Assembly: GCA_965215215.1 (NCBI GenBank)
Contig: OZ244043.1
Coordinates: forward strand, 1 to 64,000
From: CALDTK01 sp965215215
GTDB lineage: Bacteria; Bacteroidota; Bacteroidia; Chitinophagales; Saprospiraceae
Reading direction: 5' to 3'
Length of the DNA: 64,000 bases
A program made the position numbers and the translations under genes. Of this stretch, positions 37,919 through 47,024 are shown piece by piece; position 1 is the first letter of the stretch; every line of letters begins with the position of its first letter. The notes beneath the pieces were generated by a model. The model did not search any database, had not been told where the DNA came from, and was given only the letters and a program-made list of their open reading frames with translations.

Positions 37919-38632
37919 ATGCAGAACCAGCCCCAAGCGCTCCTCCTTGCCCTCGTATGCTGCTACATGGCGGTCCCGCTCGCCGCGCAGTACAGCATTG
38001 GCGCGGTGGGTGGGTTGGACGTCGCGCACCGTAGGCTCACCACCACCGAGGATCGATTCGACGGCGTGATCGACGCGTACAACGACCTCGACGAGTCGGC
38101 GATCCTCCCGAACATCGGCCTTCGATTCGAGGCGAAACTCCGTGGTCGACTCGGCTTCGCCGCGCAGGTACGCTACCGCATGGCCGGCTACAACTACTCC
38201 GGAAGTGCGGTACGTGACCGGCTGGATTCCACGGTGCAGGTCGGTGGGGAGACTTTCGAGTTTAAGAGCCGCTACGACCTGCTCACCGTGCCGATCGGCG
38301 TGGTGGAGCACTGGGGCCGGGGGGCGTGGACGTACTACGCGGAGCAGTTCATCGTCCCGATCTTCAAGCTGCGCGAGCGGGACCTGATCGAGGGGGCGGA
38401 CGGTGACTTCCGCCGTGTCGAGAGTCCGGAGCGCGCGCGCGACGTGATCGCGGCGCTGCAGCTCGGCGGCGGAATCGAACGGACGTTCTCCGATATCTGG
38501 CGCGTTCGGATCGGGGCGACCGCCAAATACCACCTCACCTCGACCCTCGCCGACGCGCCGATCGACGAGCATCTGTACGGAGTGGGAATAGATGTCGGGT
38601 TTGCGCGGTTGATCGGGTTGGAGCGAGGGTAG
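37919..38632 (+). CDS. predicted outer-membrane beta-barrel protein
   Basis: A 237-aa exported protein of unknown function. It has a signal peptide (MQNQPQALLLALVCCYMAVPLAAQ) and then alternating polar/apolar strands typical of an 8- to 10-stranded outer-membrane barrel of the PorT or OmpW-like type (FEAKLRGRLGFAAQVRYRMAGYNY, TVPIGVVEHWGRGAWTYYAE). The last residues IGLERG lack the usual terminal Phe. It stands alone after ilvC with its own promoter and converges on trmH. Confidence 0.75.
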   Translation: MQNQPQALLLALVCCYMAVPLAAQYSIGAVGGLDVAHRRLTTTEDRFDGVIDAYNDLDESAILPNIGLRFEAKLRGRLGFAAQVRYRMAGYNYSGSAVRDRLDSTVQVGGETFEFKSRYDLLTVPIGVVEHWGRGAWTYYAEQFIVPIFKLRERDLIEGADGDFRRVESPERARDVIAALQLGGGIERTFSDIWRVRIGATAKYHLTSTLADAPIDEHLYGVGIDVGFARLIGLERG

Positions 38633-38646
38633 CACCGTTCGACCCG

Positions 38647-39192
38647 CTACACTTCCCCCCCGCCGAGCCCCCAACCCACCACCCCCGCCGCCACGGCTAC
38701 ATTCAAGCTGTGCTTAGCCCCGAACTGGGGGATCTCCAGTACCGTATCCACTAGCGCCAGCGCCGCCTCACTCACTCCCCGCACCTCGTTGCCGAGCACC
38801 ACGACGACCCCCGGGTAGGCCGAGGGGTCGAACTCCGCGAGCGAGGTAGAGCCGATGGCCTGCTCGAGTGCGGTGATACGGTAGCCGCGCTCGCGGAAAG
38901 GGCCGAGGGCGCCCTCGATCGTTTCGGCCTCGTGCCAAGGGACAGACTCCTCCGCACCGAGTGAGGTTTTGAGGATCTCCCGGTGCGGGGGGCGTGCGGT
39001 ATAACCGACCATGACCACGGCTTCGAGCAGGAAGGCGTCCGCGGTGCGCAGGATGGAACCGACGTTGTTGCCGGAGCGAATGTTCTCCAGCACGAACACG
39101 ATCGGACTCCGTTTTGCCGCGAGCGCCTCCGCGGGCCGGATGCGCCCGAGCTGTTGCGGGGTCTTCTGCCGAAAGTCGGTTCCGGTGCGCAT
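38647..39192 (-). CDS. TrmH/SpoU-family RNA 2'-O-methyltransferase
   Basis: A 181-aa SAM-dependent methyltransferase of the SPOUT class, acting on tRNA or rRNA ribose. Motif 1 is VFVLENIRSGNNVGSILRTADAF, motif 2 VVVLGNEVRGVS and motif 3 LEIPQFGAKHSLNVAVAAGVV, all intact. No extra substrate-binding domain is seen, so the target cannot be named. It follows pyrG by 3 bp on the same strand and is probably co-transcribed. Confidence 0.92.
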   Translation of the reverse strand: MRTGTDFRQKTPQQLGRIRPAEALAAKRSPIVFVLENIRSGNNVGSILRTADAFLLEAVVMVGYTARPPHREILKTSLGAEESVPWHEAETIEGALGPFRERGYRITALEQAIGSTSLAEFDPSAYPGVVVVLGNEVRGVSEAALALVDTVLEIPQFGAKHSLNVAVAAGVVGWGLGGGEV

Positions 39193-39195
39193 GGC

Positions 39196-40818
39196 CTACT
39201 TCTCCTTCGCCGCCGCGTAGTCCATCGCCGCGCGTACGAAGCTAACGAACAGCGGGTGCGGGGTCTCGACGGTGCTCTTGAGCTCCGGGTGAAACTGCGT
39301 GCCGAGGAAGTACGGATGCCCCTCTAGCTCGACGATCTCCACGAGTCCGGTTTCGGGGTTTACACCGGTAGATTTTAGACCGGCCTTCTCGAGCGCCTCG
39401 CGGTAGGCATCGTTGAACTCGTAGCGGTGCCGGTGGCGCTCCTGGATCTTGTGCTTTTTGTAGGCTTTGGCGGCCAGGCTCTTCGGTCGGATGTCGCACG
39501 CGAACGCCCCCAGGCGCATCGTCCCCCCCTTGGTGACCACGTCTTTCTGGTCGTCCATCAGGGCGATCACCGGATCCTCGGTGGCTTCGTCTACCTCCAC
39601 GGAGGCTGCCGAGGGTAGACCCGCCACGTTGCGTGCTACCTCCACGACGGCGCACTGCATCCCGAGGCAGATCCCGAAGAAGGGCACCCCACGTTCGCGA
39701 CAGTACCGGATTGCGGCGAGCTTACCCTCGACGCCGCGTTCACCGAAACCGGGGGCAACCAAGATCCCGTCGTACCGCTTGAGGGCCAGTGCAACGTCCT
39801 CGAAATCGCCCTCCAGCTGCTCGGAGTGCACCGGCCGCACCTTGACCTTGCACTCGTTGACGGCGCCGGCGTGGATGAAGGACTCGTAGATGCTCTTGTA
39901 GGCATCCTGCAGCTCGTTGTACTTACCGACCAAGCCGATACGGACCTCGTGGGTTGGGTTCTTGAGCTTACCGAGGAACGCTTTCCAGGCGCCTAAACTC
40001 GGCTCCCGCCGGTCGAGTAGGCGGAGTTTGGAGATGACGGTGGTGTCGAGTCCCTCGCGCAGCATCATGAGCGGCACGTCGTAGATCGTCTCCGCGTCGA
40101 GCGCCTCGATTACGGAGGCGACGTCCACGTTGCAGAAGAGGGCCAACTTGCGGCGGATGTCCATGCTGATCGAGTGCTCCGTGCGGCACACGAGGATATC
40201 CGGTTGGATCCCGGTGTTCAACAGCTCTTTCACCGAGTGCTGCGTCGGTTTGGTCTTGAGCTCGCCGGCGGCACTCAGGTAGGGGATCAACGTGAGGTGA
40301 AGGACCAGGCAATTGTCGCTACCCAGCTCCCAGCGCAGTTGCCGCAGGGCTTCCAGGTAGGGCAAACTCTCGATGTCCCCGACCGTACCGCCGAGCTCGG
40401 TGATTACGATGTCGAACTCGCTGCTCGCACCGAGTAGCTGTACGCGGCGCTTGATCTCGTCGGTGATGTGCGGCACCACCTGGACGGTTTTACCTAAGTA
40501 ATCCCCCCGGCGCTCCCGCTCGATAACGGTTTGGTAGATCCGACCGGTGGTGACGTTGTTCGCCTGACTGGTGGGAACCCCGAGGAACCGCTCGTAGTGG
40601 CCCAAGTCGAGGTCCGTTTCCGCCCCGTCATCCGTTACGTAGCACTCGCCGTGCTCGTAGGGGTTGAGCGTACCCGGGTCGATGTTGATGTACGGATCGA
40701 ACTTCTGGATCGTAACCTGGAAACCCCGGGCCTGGAGCAGCTTGGCGAGGGAGGCGGCGATGATTCCCTTCCCGAGCGAGGAGGTCACCCCACCGGTGAC
40801 GAAGATGTATTTGGTCAT
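39196..40818 (-). CDS. pyrG: CTP synthase
   Basis: Aminates UTP to CTP with glutamine and ATP. The 540-aa protein has the synthetase domain (MTKYIFVTGGVTSSLGKGIIAASLA, QKFDPYINIDPGTLNPYEHGE) and a C-terminal class I glutamine amidotransferase with catalytic Cys in FFGICLGMQCAVVE and the His-Glu pair in FHPEL. The ATG at 40818 begins the conserved sequence; a start at 40848 is not supported. Confidence 0.98.
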   Translation of the reverse strand: MTKYIFVTGGVTSSLGKGIIAASLAKLLQARGFQVTIQKFDPYINIDPGTLNPYEHGECYVTDDGAETDLDLGHYERFLGVPTSQANNVTTGRIYQTVIERERRGDYLGKTVQVVPHITDEIKRRVQLLGASSEFDIVITELGGTVGDIESLPYLEALRQLRWELGSDNCLVLHLTLIPYLSAAGELKTKPTQHSVKELLNTGIQPDILVCRTEHSISMDIRRKLALFCNVDVASVIEALDAETIYDVPLMMLREGLDTTVISKLRLLDRREPSLGAWKAFLGKLKNPTHEVRIGLVGKYNELQDAYKSIYESFIHAGAVNECKVKVRPVHSEQLEGDFEDVALALKRYDGILVAPGFGERGVEGKLAAIRYCRERGVPFFGICLGMQCAVVEVARNVAGLPSAASVEVDEATEDPVIALMDDQKDVVTKGGTMRLGAFACDIRPKSLAAKAYKKHKIQERHRHRYEFNDAYREALEKAGLKSTGVNPETGLVEIVELEGHPYFLGTQFHPELKSTVETPHPLFVSFVRAAMDYAAAKEK

Positions 40819-40875
40819 AGGCCGTAACGACTGGTTACGGGGCGACAAGGTAGGGAGAGCGGGGGCGGATGCCGG

Positions 40876-41781
40876 TCACTTCACGTAAATCCGCTTGCGC
40901 TTGTAGTCGAGCGTAACGGTGCGCTCCGCGATCCAATCGCGCCCCAGCAGTCCGTCTACGAGCAGGCCGCTTTCGCGAAAACCGGCCAAGTCGGCGAAGG
41001 CGAAGGGCAAATTGAGCCAGTTGCCGTCGGCCACCTCGGTGAGGTGAACGCGGCGGCGTTGGATTCGCGAGACGGTGGTTCCGAGTCCGCGTACTTCCAA
41101 ATCCGCCATCTCGGCGCACTCGTCTTCGGAGATGCGGTCGAGCAGCTCCACGTCGAGCAAGTTGACACCCGACCCGGTGTCGAGCGCCAGGTCGAGGCGC
41201 TTGCCCGCGACAACGGAGCGGAGCGTCGGAACGTGGCCGCAAAGCCTGAACTTCAGCGGTACCCCCAGGGCGGCGTCGTTCGCGTCGGATGCCTGAAACG
41301 TGAGTTGTTGCCGCGGGTAATTGATCGAGATCGCTGCCTCGCGGAGTTGCTCGTAGCCGATCAGGCCGGCGACGTGCAGACCTAGTGACTCGTCGAGGTG
41401 CGAGAGATCGATCGTGTAGGCCTTGAGGTCGTGCTGCTCGATGGGACCCCACTGGAAGTCGGTCACCTCGACTTCGCCGTACGGCACCGGACTGCCGAGG
41501 GCCTGGCCGTGGGCCACCGGCTCGGTCACCGGCTGGTTGAGTATCAGTCCCGGGGAGCCCGAGTCCAAAATGAACGTCCCGCGGATACCGTTGCTGCTCG
41601 CCTCCACGAGGATAAACGGTCCTACCGCGCGGAAGGCGTGATGCGAGGTGACTTTCACCCGCGTACGGTCGGCGGTTTCGGGACCGAGTTCCGCGTTGAG
41701 TGGCGCGAGTAGCGCTACCTCCACCTGCCCCGCGATCGAGGAGGCGAGAAAGAGGGTCAATATGCCGAGGAGGACGCGCAT
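40876..41781 (-). CDS. exported retropepsin-like aspartic protease
   Basis: A 301-aa protein with a signal peptide (MRVLLGILTLFLASSIAGQ) and two aspartic-protease half-sites, GTFILDSGSPGLILN near residue 63 and LDLALDTGSGVNLLD near 190. This two-lobed arrangement fits the pepsin/retropepsin-like families seen in Bacteroidota periplasms. Substrate unknown. It lies 57 bp upstream of pyrG on the same strand. Confidence 0.82.
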   Translation of the reverse strand: MRVLLGILTLFLASSIAGQVEVALLAPLNAELGPETADRTRVKVTSHHAFRAVGPFILVEASSNGIRGTFILDSGSPGLILNQPVTEPVAHGQALGSPVPYGEVEVTDFQWGPIEQHDLKAYTIDLSHLDESLGLHVAGLIGYEQLREAAISINYPRQQLTFQASDANDAALGVPLKFRLCGHVPTLRSVVAGKRLDLALDTGSGVNLLDVELLDRISEDECAEMADLEVRGLGTTVSRIQRRRVHLTEVADGNWLNLPFAFADLAGFRESGLLVDGLLGRDWIAERTVTLDYKRKRIYVK

Positions 41782-42160
41782 TCGAGTTTTAGCGGAAGCA
41801 GCTGGTGTAAAGTGGATTTAACGTGGAAATCAGCCTGAATTTACTCCAAGTTAACCCACAGTTAACCTTGCAAGTTTCGTGCTCAACTGCGTACCCCGGT
41901 AAAATACGGTCTCCCGATTTGATCCTGTTGGGCGTTTCTCGTTGACATTCAGTTCATTAAAGAAACACCAGGCAACTGACCGGTATTGACAATCAGTCCA
42001 TTTTACATTGTAAATTTTTGACAAGTGTAATATGGTTGACACTTGCAAGGGCGGTGGAGAGCGTCGAACCCTAGCCACCGACACTTAAGCTCCACTTAAC
42101 CGTGCCGAAACATGTCGCGCTCACCTTTGCGGTAGGAACCAAAACCCCTACCCCGCTGTG
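41782..42160 (+). promoter_or_regulatory. long AT-rich control region before the T9SS/TonB pair
   Basis: No gene is seen. It contains two 17-bp near-identical direct repeats, TTGACATTCAGTTCATT (41942-41958) and TTGACAATCAGTCCATT (41986-42002), 44 bp apart, about four helical turns. It also has the palindrome TTTACATTGTAAA (42002-42014), an inverted pair ACAAGTGT/ACACTTGC near 42021 and 42038, and CACCTTTG (42122-42129), one base from the -7 consensus, 32 nt before the start. This looks like a regulated promoter. Confidence 0.6.
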
Positions 42161-43900
42161 ATGAAATTCTCTACCCTTACCCTCCTCGCAGCGGCCGCTG
42201 CGGCGCCTGCTTTTGCGCAGACTGTGGTTGAAATTACCGACGCCGACTTGGTCGGTGGCGAGACTTACGATTGGAATGCCGGGGACGTGTACGTCCTCAA
42301 TGGGCTCGTTTACCTCGAAGCAGGCGGTACATTGAATATACCCGCAGGTACCGCACTCAAGTTTCGGAGCGAGCCCGATGGTCCAGCCGCGGGAAACAAC
42401 ACCTCCGCGCTGATAATAACTCCAGGTGCTCAAATTTTCGCAGACGGCACAGCTGATGCCCCAATCATCATGACGGCAGAGTCTGATGATCTCAATGACG
42501 CTAGTGACTTCGAGGAGCCAGAGATCACCCGAGGTCTATGGGGTGGGTTAATCCTACTAGGCAAAGGCACATTAGCGACCGACGGCAGTGTTGATCAAAT
42601 TGAGGGAATCGCCACGAGTGAATCCCGCGCCGCCTTCGGTGGTGGTGCGAATCCTGACGACACTACCTCCTCCGGCAGATTAAAGTACGTTTCGATTCGG
42701 CACGGTGGCAAGTCGCTTACCACGGACAATGAGATCAATGGTCTAACACTCGGAGGTGTTGGATCGGGTACAGAAATCGATTACATCGAGGTGTTCGCTA
42801 ACGACGATGACGGCATCGAGATTTTCGGAGGTGCGGTAGATGTCAAGCATGCGAGTATCGCTTTTTGCGCGGACGATTCATACGACTACGACACGGGCTG
42901 GCAAGGACGCGGCCAGTTCTGGTTCTCGCTTAATGCATCGGACGTCTCAGGCCGCGGCGGAGAATTCGACGGTGCCGACCCCGATGGCGCTTTACCTTTC
43001 TCGAACCCTACCGTCGCTAACGGAACCTGGATCGGATCGGGTGCCGATCTAGCCGCTGATACATCTAAAATCGGCGGAGAGAAAAACGATTTTGCAGTCG
43101 TCATCCGTGACGGTTCCGGAGGTAAATTCTATAATTCCGTATTCACTGACTTCACCGGTAAGTTTCTCAACTTGGAGGATCTACCCAATGGTGATGGCGT
43201 AGACAGCTACCAGCGTCTCACAGACGGCGATATAACCTTAGCTGGAAATATCGTTGGCAGTTTTGGTGATGTTGGTGACGATGCAAGTAATCTTATCGAG
43301 TACTACGTCGATGGCGATCAGCCTGAAGGCACCGACGTACTTGCCGCGATAACCGCACGAAATAAATTCCTCCCTGATTCGCAGCTCGTTGCTGGAATCA
43401 GCCGAACACCAGAAAGTAAAGAGCTAGACCCTCGTCCAGCTTTCGGTAGCGCCCTGCTAGACTCCGATAACGTTGCCGAGATCGCCGACGCTGATGCAGG
43501 AGATGATGACTTCTTCGAGGATACCGATTATGTCGGTGCGTTCGCTGGCGGTGATAACACACTCTGGATCCAAGGTTGGACGGCTTTGAGCACTTACGGC
43601 TTTCTTACTGATCAAGCGGTATCGACCAAGGAAATCGTTGATCAATCTGGAGTTACCCTTAGTCCAAACCCAACCAGTGGTGAAGCCACTCTGTCTTACT
43701 CTCTACTTGAAGGCAGTAAGGTGTCCATTGGGTTGTTTGACGTAGAAGGACGTATGATTCGCCAGCAATCGGTTAATCGGGCTGCTGGTCAGCAACGGTC
43801 ACTGATTGAGACAGCTAACCTTCCTACAGGTACCTATCTCGTCAGACTCGTAGCCGACAAGCAAGTCGTAACCAAGAGGCTCTTCGTAACCTCTTTCTAG
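42161..43900 (+). CDS. secreted T9SS-sorted protein paired with a TonB receptor
   Basis: A 579-aa exported protein of a type often encoded beside TonB receptors in Bacteroidota; its ligand is unknown. I start at the ATG 42161, one codon after a GTG, giving the signal peptide MKFSTLTLLAAAAAAPAFAQ. The body looks like a right-handed beta-helix (GTLNIPAGTALKF, APIIMTAESDD, GLWGGLILLG, NGLTLGGVGSGTEIDYIEVF). The C-terminal sorting domain begins VTLSPNPTSGEATLSYSL and ends TKRLFVTSF. GC is lower than in flanking genes: 26 of 60 bases in 43261-43320 by hand count. A strong terminator follows. Confidence 0.88.
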   Translation: MKFSTLTLLAAAAAAPAFAQTVVEITDADLVGGETYDWNAGDVYVLNGLVYLEAGGTLNIPAGTALKFRSEPDGPAAGNNTSALIITPGAQIFADGTADAPIIMTAESDDLNDASDFEEPEITRGLWGGLILLGKGTLATDGSVDQIEGIATSESRAAFGGGANPDDTTSSGRLKYVSIRHGGKSLTTDNEINGLTLGGVGSGTEIDYIEVFANDDDGIEIFGGAVDVKHASIAFCADDSYDYDTGWQGRGQFWFSLNASDVSGRGGEFDGADPDGALPFSNPTVANGTWIGSGADLAADTSKIGGEKNDFAVVIRDGSGGKFYNSVFTDFTGKFLNLEDLPNGDGVDSYQRLTDGDITLAGNIVGSFGDVGDDASNLIEYYVDGDQPEGTDVLAAITARNKFLPDSQLVAGISRTPESKELDPRPAFGSALLDSDNVAEIADADAGDDDFFEDTDYVGAFAGGDNTLWIQGWTALSTYGFLTDQAVSTKEIVDQSGVTLSPNPTSGEATLSYSLLEGSKVSIGLFDVEGRMIRQQSVNRAAGQQRSLIETANLPTGTYLVRLVADKQVVTKRLFVTSF

Positions 43901-43909
43901 GATAAACTC

Positions 43910-43942
43910 AGCGGCCCCGCCTCACGGCGGGGCCGCTTCCTT
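43910..43942 (+). terminator. strong rho-independent terminator
   Basis: AGCGGCCCCGCC (43910-43921) pairs perfectly with 43926-43937 around the tetraloop TCAC, followed by TCCTTT. It ends the T9SS gene, so the downstream TonB receptor is probably made from its own promoter or by read-through. Confidence 0.9.
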
Positions 43943-44016
43943 TGAGGTTTCTAGTGTAGCAAACATTCCGCTATCCTTCAGAACCTATATTTTATCATCT
44001 GGTAATTAAGAATCAA

Positions 44017-46935
44017 ATGAACTGCAGGCACCTACTAGGTTTTCTGACTCTTTTCATAGGAGTAAATACCCACGTGTTTTCACAAGCAGTGATCACAGGC
44101 ACAGTCCTCGACGATCTAGGAGATCCAGCAATTGGAGCAACTGTAGTCGACGAATCTATCTCACCGCCTCGCGGTACGACGACTGATTTTGACGGGAAGT
44201 ATCGTTTAGAGGTGCCCGAGGGCACCTACACGCTTAAGTTCTCGTACATCGGTTTGGGTGATAAAAGCGTAACGGACATAGTGGCCTCTCCGGGTGAGGT
44301 TACGTTTTTAGATGTATCCCTTGAGGAGTCATCTACCGACCTTGCGGAAGTCGTAGTCACAGCAGCCGCGATCGAGCGCACTGAAAACGCGCTCATCAAG
44401 ATTCGCCAGGGATCCGACAAGATACTAGACGGCATCAGCTCGCAAGAAATGTCGAAGCTGGCGCTTTCGAACGCTGCCGGCGCCATGACTAAAGTTACCG
44501 GTACTACGGTAGTCGACGGTAAGTATATCGTCGTGCGGGGGCTAGGAGATCGGTATTCGACCGCGCAACTCAACGGCCTCACGATGCCGAGCTCGGATCC
44601 ATACCGCAACTCACCGCAACTCGACCTTGTACCGGCAAATCTCCTGGATAATATCCAAACGTCGAAGACCTTCACACCCGATCAGTCGGGCGCGTTCACG
44701 GGGGGCAACGTCGACTTAAAAACGAAAGCTTTCCCCGAGATCAAAACCTTCACCGTCTCAGTTGGGGCCGGGTACAACACACAGTCATTATTCAACGATG
44801 ACTTCAAAACTTACCGTGGAGGAAATACGGATTGGCTAGGCTACGATGACGGTACGCGTGCGCTTCCTGAACGTCTTGTAGAGATCGGTAACCTCGAGGT
44901 GCCAGCCGGGCGTGGTAGTACTGGAAGTGTGAACGTACTCTCGAACTCTGCTTCGAGGCTCAACACGACGGATGAAGCTAACACACAGGCTTACGAGCTT
45001 CTCGAGGAAGCTAGCAACGTTCTTCCGTTGGACTTTTCAACTCAGCGGTCTACTCCTACACTGAACCATAACATCGGAGTGAGCTATGGAAATAGCCACG
45101 ATTTAAGCGAAGGAAAGCGGTTTGGTTATTTATTTAGCGGAGTTTACTCTCGCAACTTTCAACACTACAGTAACGGGACGACAGCGTTTTATCAGTTAAC
45201 CGACCCTAATGCAACTGGACTGAACGTTAACTACGACCTACGAGACACAACCTCCGTAGAGAATCCAGTGGTTTCAGGATTCGGAAGCTTTGGTTTTAAG
45301 TTTGCTGAAGGACAAACCATTACGGCCAACGTCATCTACAATCACGACGCATCTATTGGAGCTCGTCAGTTAGCCGGTACGGCTCCAGCCCTCAACCTCT
45401 CACCGACGCAAGAGCTTCAGAACCGCACGCTTACATTTTTGGAAAGAAGTACAATGACCTCGCAGGTCAACGGCGAGCATGCGTTGAACACCGCAGGAGA
45501 TTTTCGACTCGAATGGTCTACGGGTTACACGGTTACGACTCAGAACGAGCCCAACCGTCGACTGTTAGCTGCGATAGTCGATTACAAGAACCCAGATGCG
45601 CCAACCTATCAGATCCCAAGCGCATCAATTTCACGGCCACTTAACTTCTTCCGTGACCTCAGAGACGACCAGTGGGAGACTAAATTGGACCTCTTCAAAG
45701 AATTTGAAGGCGGACACAAGCTCCAGGGTGGTTTGGCTTATAGAAGTAAAGAGCGGACTTTCGAGGAACGGATCTACGAGCTTCGTGTCGTCCAGCGCAA
45801 TATCAACATAGAGTTTAACGGAAACACGGACGAATATTTCTCGGATAGTAATTTAGGCTTTGGACCACTTAACAGAGGCGGTGTAGGTGCTATCAACTAC
45901 GTAGTCGATAACACCACTCCAGCCAACAGCTATGATGGTCGCGAAAATATTTTAGCAGGTTACTTGATGGGTACCTACAAGATCAATGATAAATTACGAA
46001 CTATCGTAGGTGCTAGAGCGGAACACACTGACCTAGAGTCTGTAAGTAGGGACGACACGCAACCAGATAGCATTCGTATCGGATCGATATTAGGTACCGA
46101 CATTTTACCGAGTGTCAATTTGGTCTACTCGCCAGCGGAGCGACACAACGTCCGTGCAAGCTTTACGCAGACGATTGCGAGACCTAACATGAGAGAAATA
46201 GCTCGCTTCCCGAGCTATGACTTCATCGGCGGCCCCACCTTCTCGGGAAACCCGAACTTGGTCCGTACGCACATCGACAACTACGACCTCCGCTACGAAT
46301 TCTTCCCGACGGCGGGTGCGCTGTTGTCGGTCAGTGCCTTCTACAAGGAGTTCACCGATCCGATCGTATCTACCTTTCTACCCGCGCAGCAACTCGAGTT
46401 TACGTACGTGAACGTACCATCGGCCACCGTTTACGGTCTGGAGTTCGAAGCCCGCAGCGACCTCGGCTTCATCAGCGAGTCACTCGCCGAGCTCAAAGCC
46501 GGCGCCAACTTCAGTCTCATCGAGTCGGAAGCCGACATCAACCCCGTTGAGCTCGCGCGAATCCGGACCTTCGTACCGGATTTTAAATCCACCCGCGATT
46601 TTCAGGGGCAAAGCCCGTACATCGTCAACGGCAACCTTTCGTGGGCGCCCGAAAGGTTCGGCTTCGAAGCCGCCCTCGCCTACAACATATTCGGCGATCG
46701 TCTGGCCTTCAACGGCGATTCCGGCACCCCCGACGTGTACGAGCGCGCCCGCGGCAGCCTCGACGTTTCGGTGAGCCGCAACTTCGGTCCGGTAGGCGTG
46801 CGCCTCACGGCCACCAACCTACTCAACCCTAGCTACGAGACCTACGCTACCTACGAGGGCCAGGACTTCATCTACACGCAGTACAAGCGAGGTCAGAACG
46901 TAAATCTCTCCCTCGGCTACACTTTCGGCAGCTAA
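44017..46935 (+). CDS. TonB-dependent outer-membrane receptor with CarboxypepD_reg domain
   Basis: A 972-aa receptor that would import a ligand across the outer membrane using TonB energy. Order: signal peptide (residues 1-24), CarboxypepD_reg-like domain (ITGTVLDDLGDPAIGATVVDE...), plug domain (AAGAMTKVTGTTVVDGKYIV, GLGDRYSTAQLNGLTMPSSD) and a 22-strand-type barrel with the NVRASFTQTIARPNMRE segment. It ends VNLSLGYTFGS without the usual terminal Phe. No SusD-like partner is present; the beta-helix T9SS protein upstream takes that place. The first two-thirds are AT-richer than the last 700 bp; 46261-46320 has 37 of 60 G or C. Confidence 0.93.
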   Translation: MNCRHLLGFLTLFIGVNTHVFSQAVITGTVLDDLGDPAIGATVVDESISPPRGTTTDFDGKYRLEVPEGTYTLKFSYIGLGDKSVTDIVASPGEVTFLDVSLEESSTDLAEVVVTAAAIERTENALIKIRQGSDKILDGISSQEMSKLALSNAAGAMTKVTGTTVVDGKYIVVRGLGDRYSTAQLNGLTMPSSDPYRNSPQLDLVPANLLDNIQTSKTFTPDQSGAFTGGNVDLKTKAFPEIKTFTVSVGAGYNTQSLFNDDFKTYRGGNTDWLGYDDGTRALPERLVEIGNLEVPAGRGSTGSVNVLSNSASRLNTTDEANTQAYELLEEASNVLPLDFSTQRSTPTLNHNIGVSYGNSHDLSEGKRFGYLFSGVYSRNFQHYSNGTTAFYQLTDPNATGLNVNYDLRDTTSVENPVVSGFGSFGFKFAEGQTITANVIYNHDASIGARQLAGTAPALNLSPTQELQNRTLTFLERSTMTSQVNGEHALNTAGDFRLEWSTGYTVTTQNEPNRRLLAAIVDYKNPDAPTYQIPSASISRPLNFFRDLRDDQWETKLDLFKEFEGGHKLQGGLAYRSKERTFEERIYELRVVQRNINIEFNGNTDEYFSDSNLGFGPLNRGGVGAINYVVDNTTPANSYDGRENILAGYLMGTYKINDKLRTIVGARAEHTDLESVSRDDTQPDSIRIGSILGTDILPSVNLVYSPAERHNVRASFTQTIARPNMREIARFPSYDFIGGPTFSGNPNLVRTHIDNYDLRYEFFPTAGALLSVSAFYKEFTDPIVSTFLPAQQLEFTYVNVPSATVYGLEFEARSDLGFISESLAELKAGANFSLIESEADINPVELARIRTFVPDFKSTRDFQGQSPYIVNGNLSWAPERFGFEAALAYNIFGDRLAFNGDSGTPDVYERARGSLDVSVSRNFGPVGVRLTATNLLNPSYETYATYEGQDFIYTQYKRGQNVNLSLGYTFGS

Positions 46936-46974
46936 GCTGCGTGCCCTACCTCCGACAATTACCAGATTGATATC

Positions 46975-47007
46975 GAGCGACTCGAGCCTAGGCTCGGGTC
47001 GCTTTTG
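46975..47007 (+). terminator. rho-independent terminator after the TonB receptor gene
   Basis: GCGACTCGAGCC (46977-46988) pairs with GGCTCGGGTCGC (46991-47002), one G-U pair, 2-nt loop (in practice slightly larger), then TTTTG. It separates the receptor from the next membrane-protein gene. Confidence 0.85.
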
Positions 47008-47024
47008 TCGTGTAAACTTAGCCC

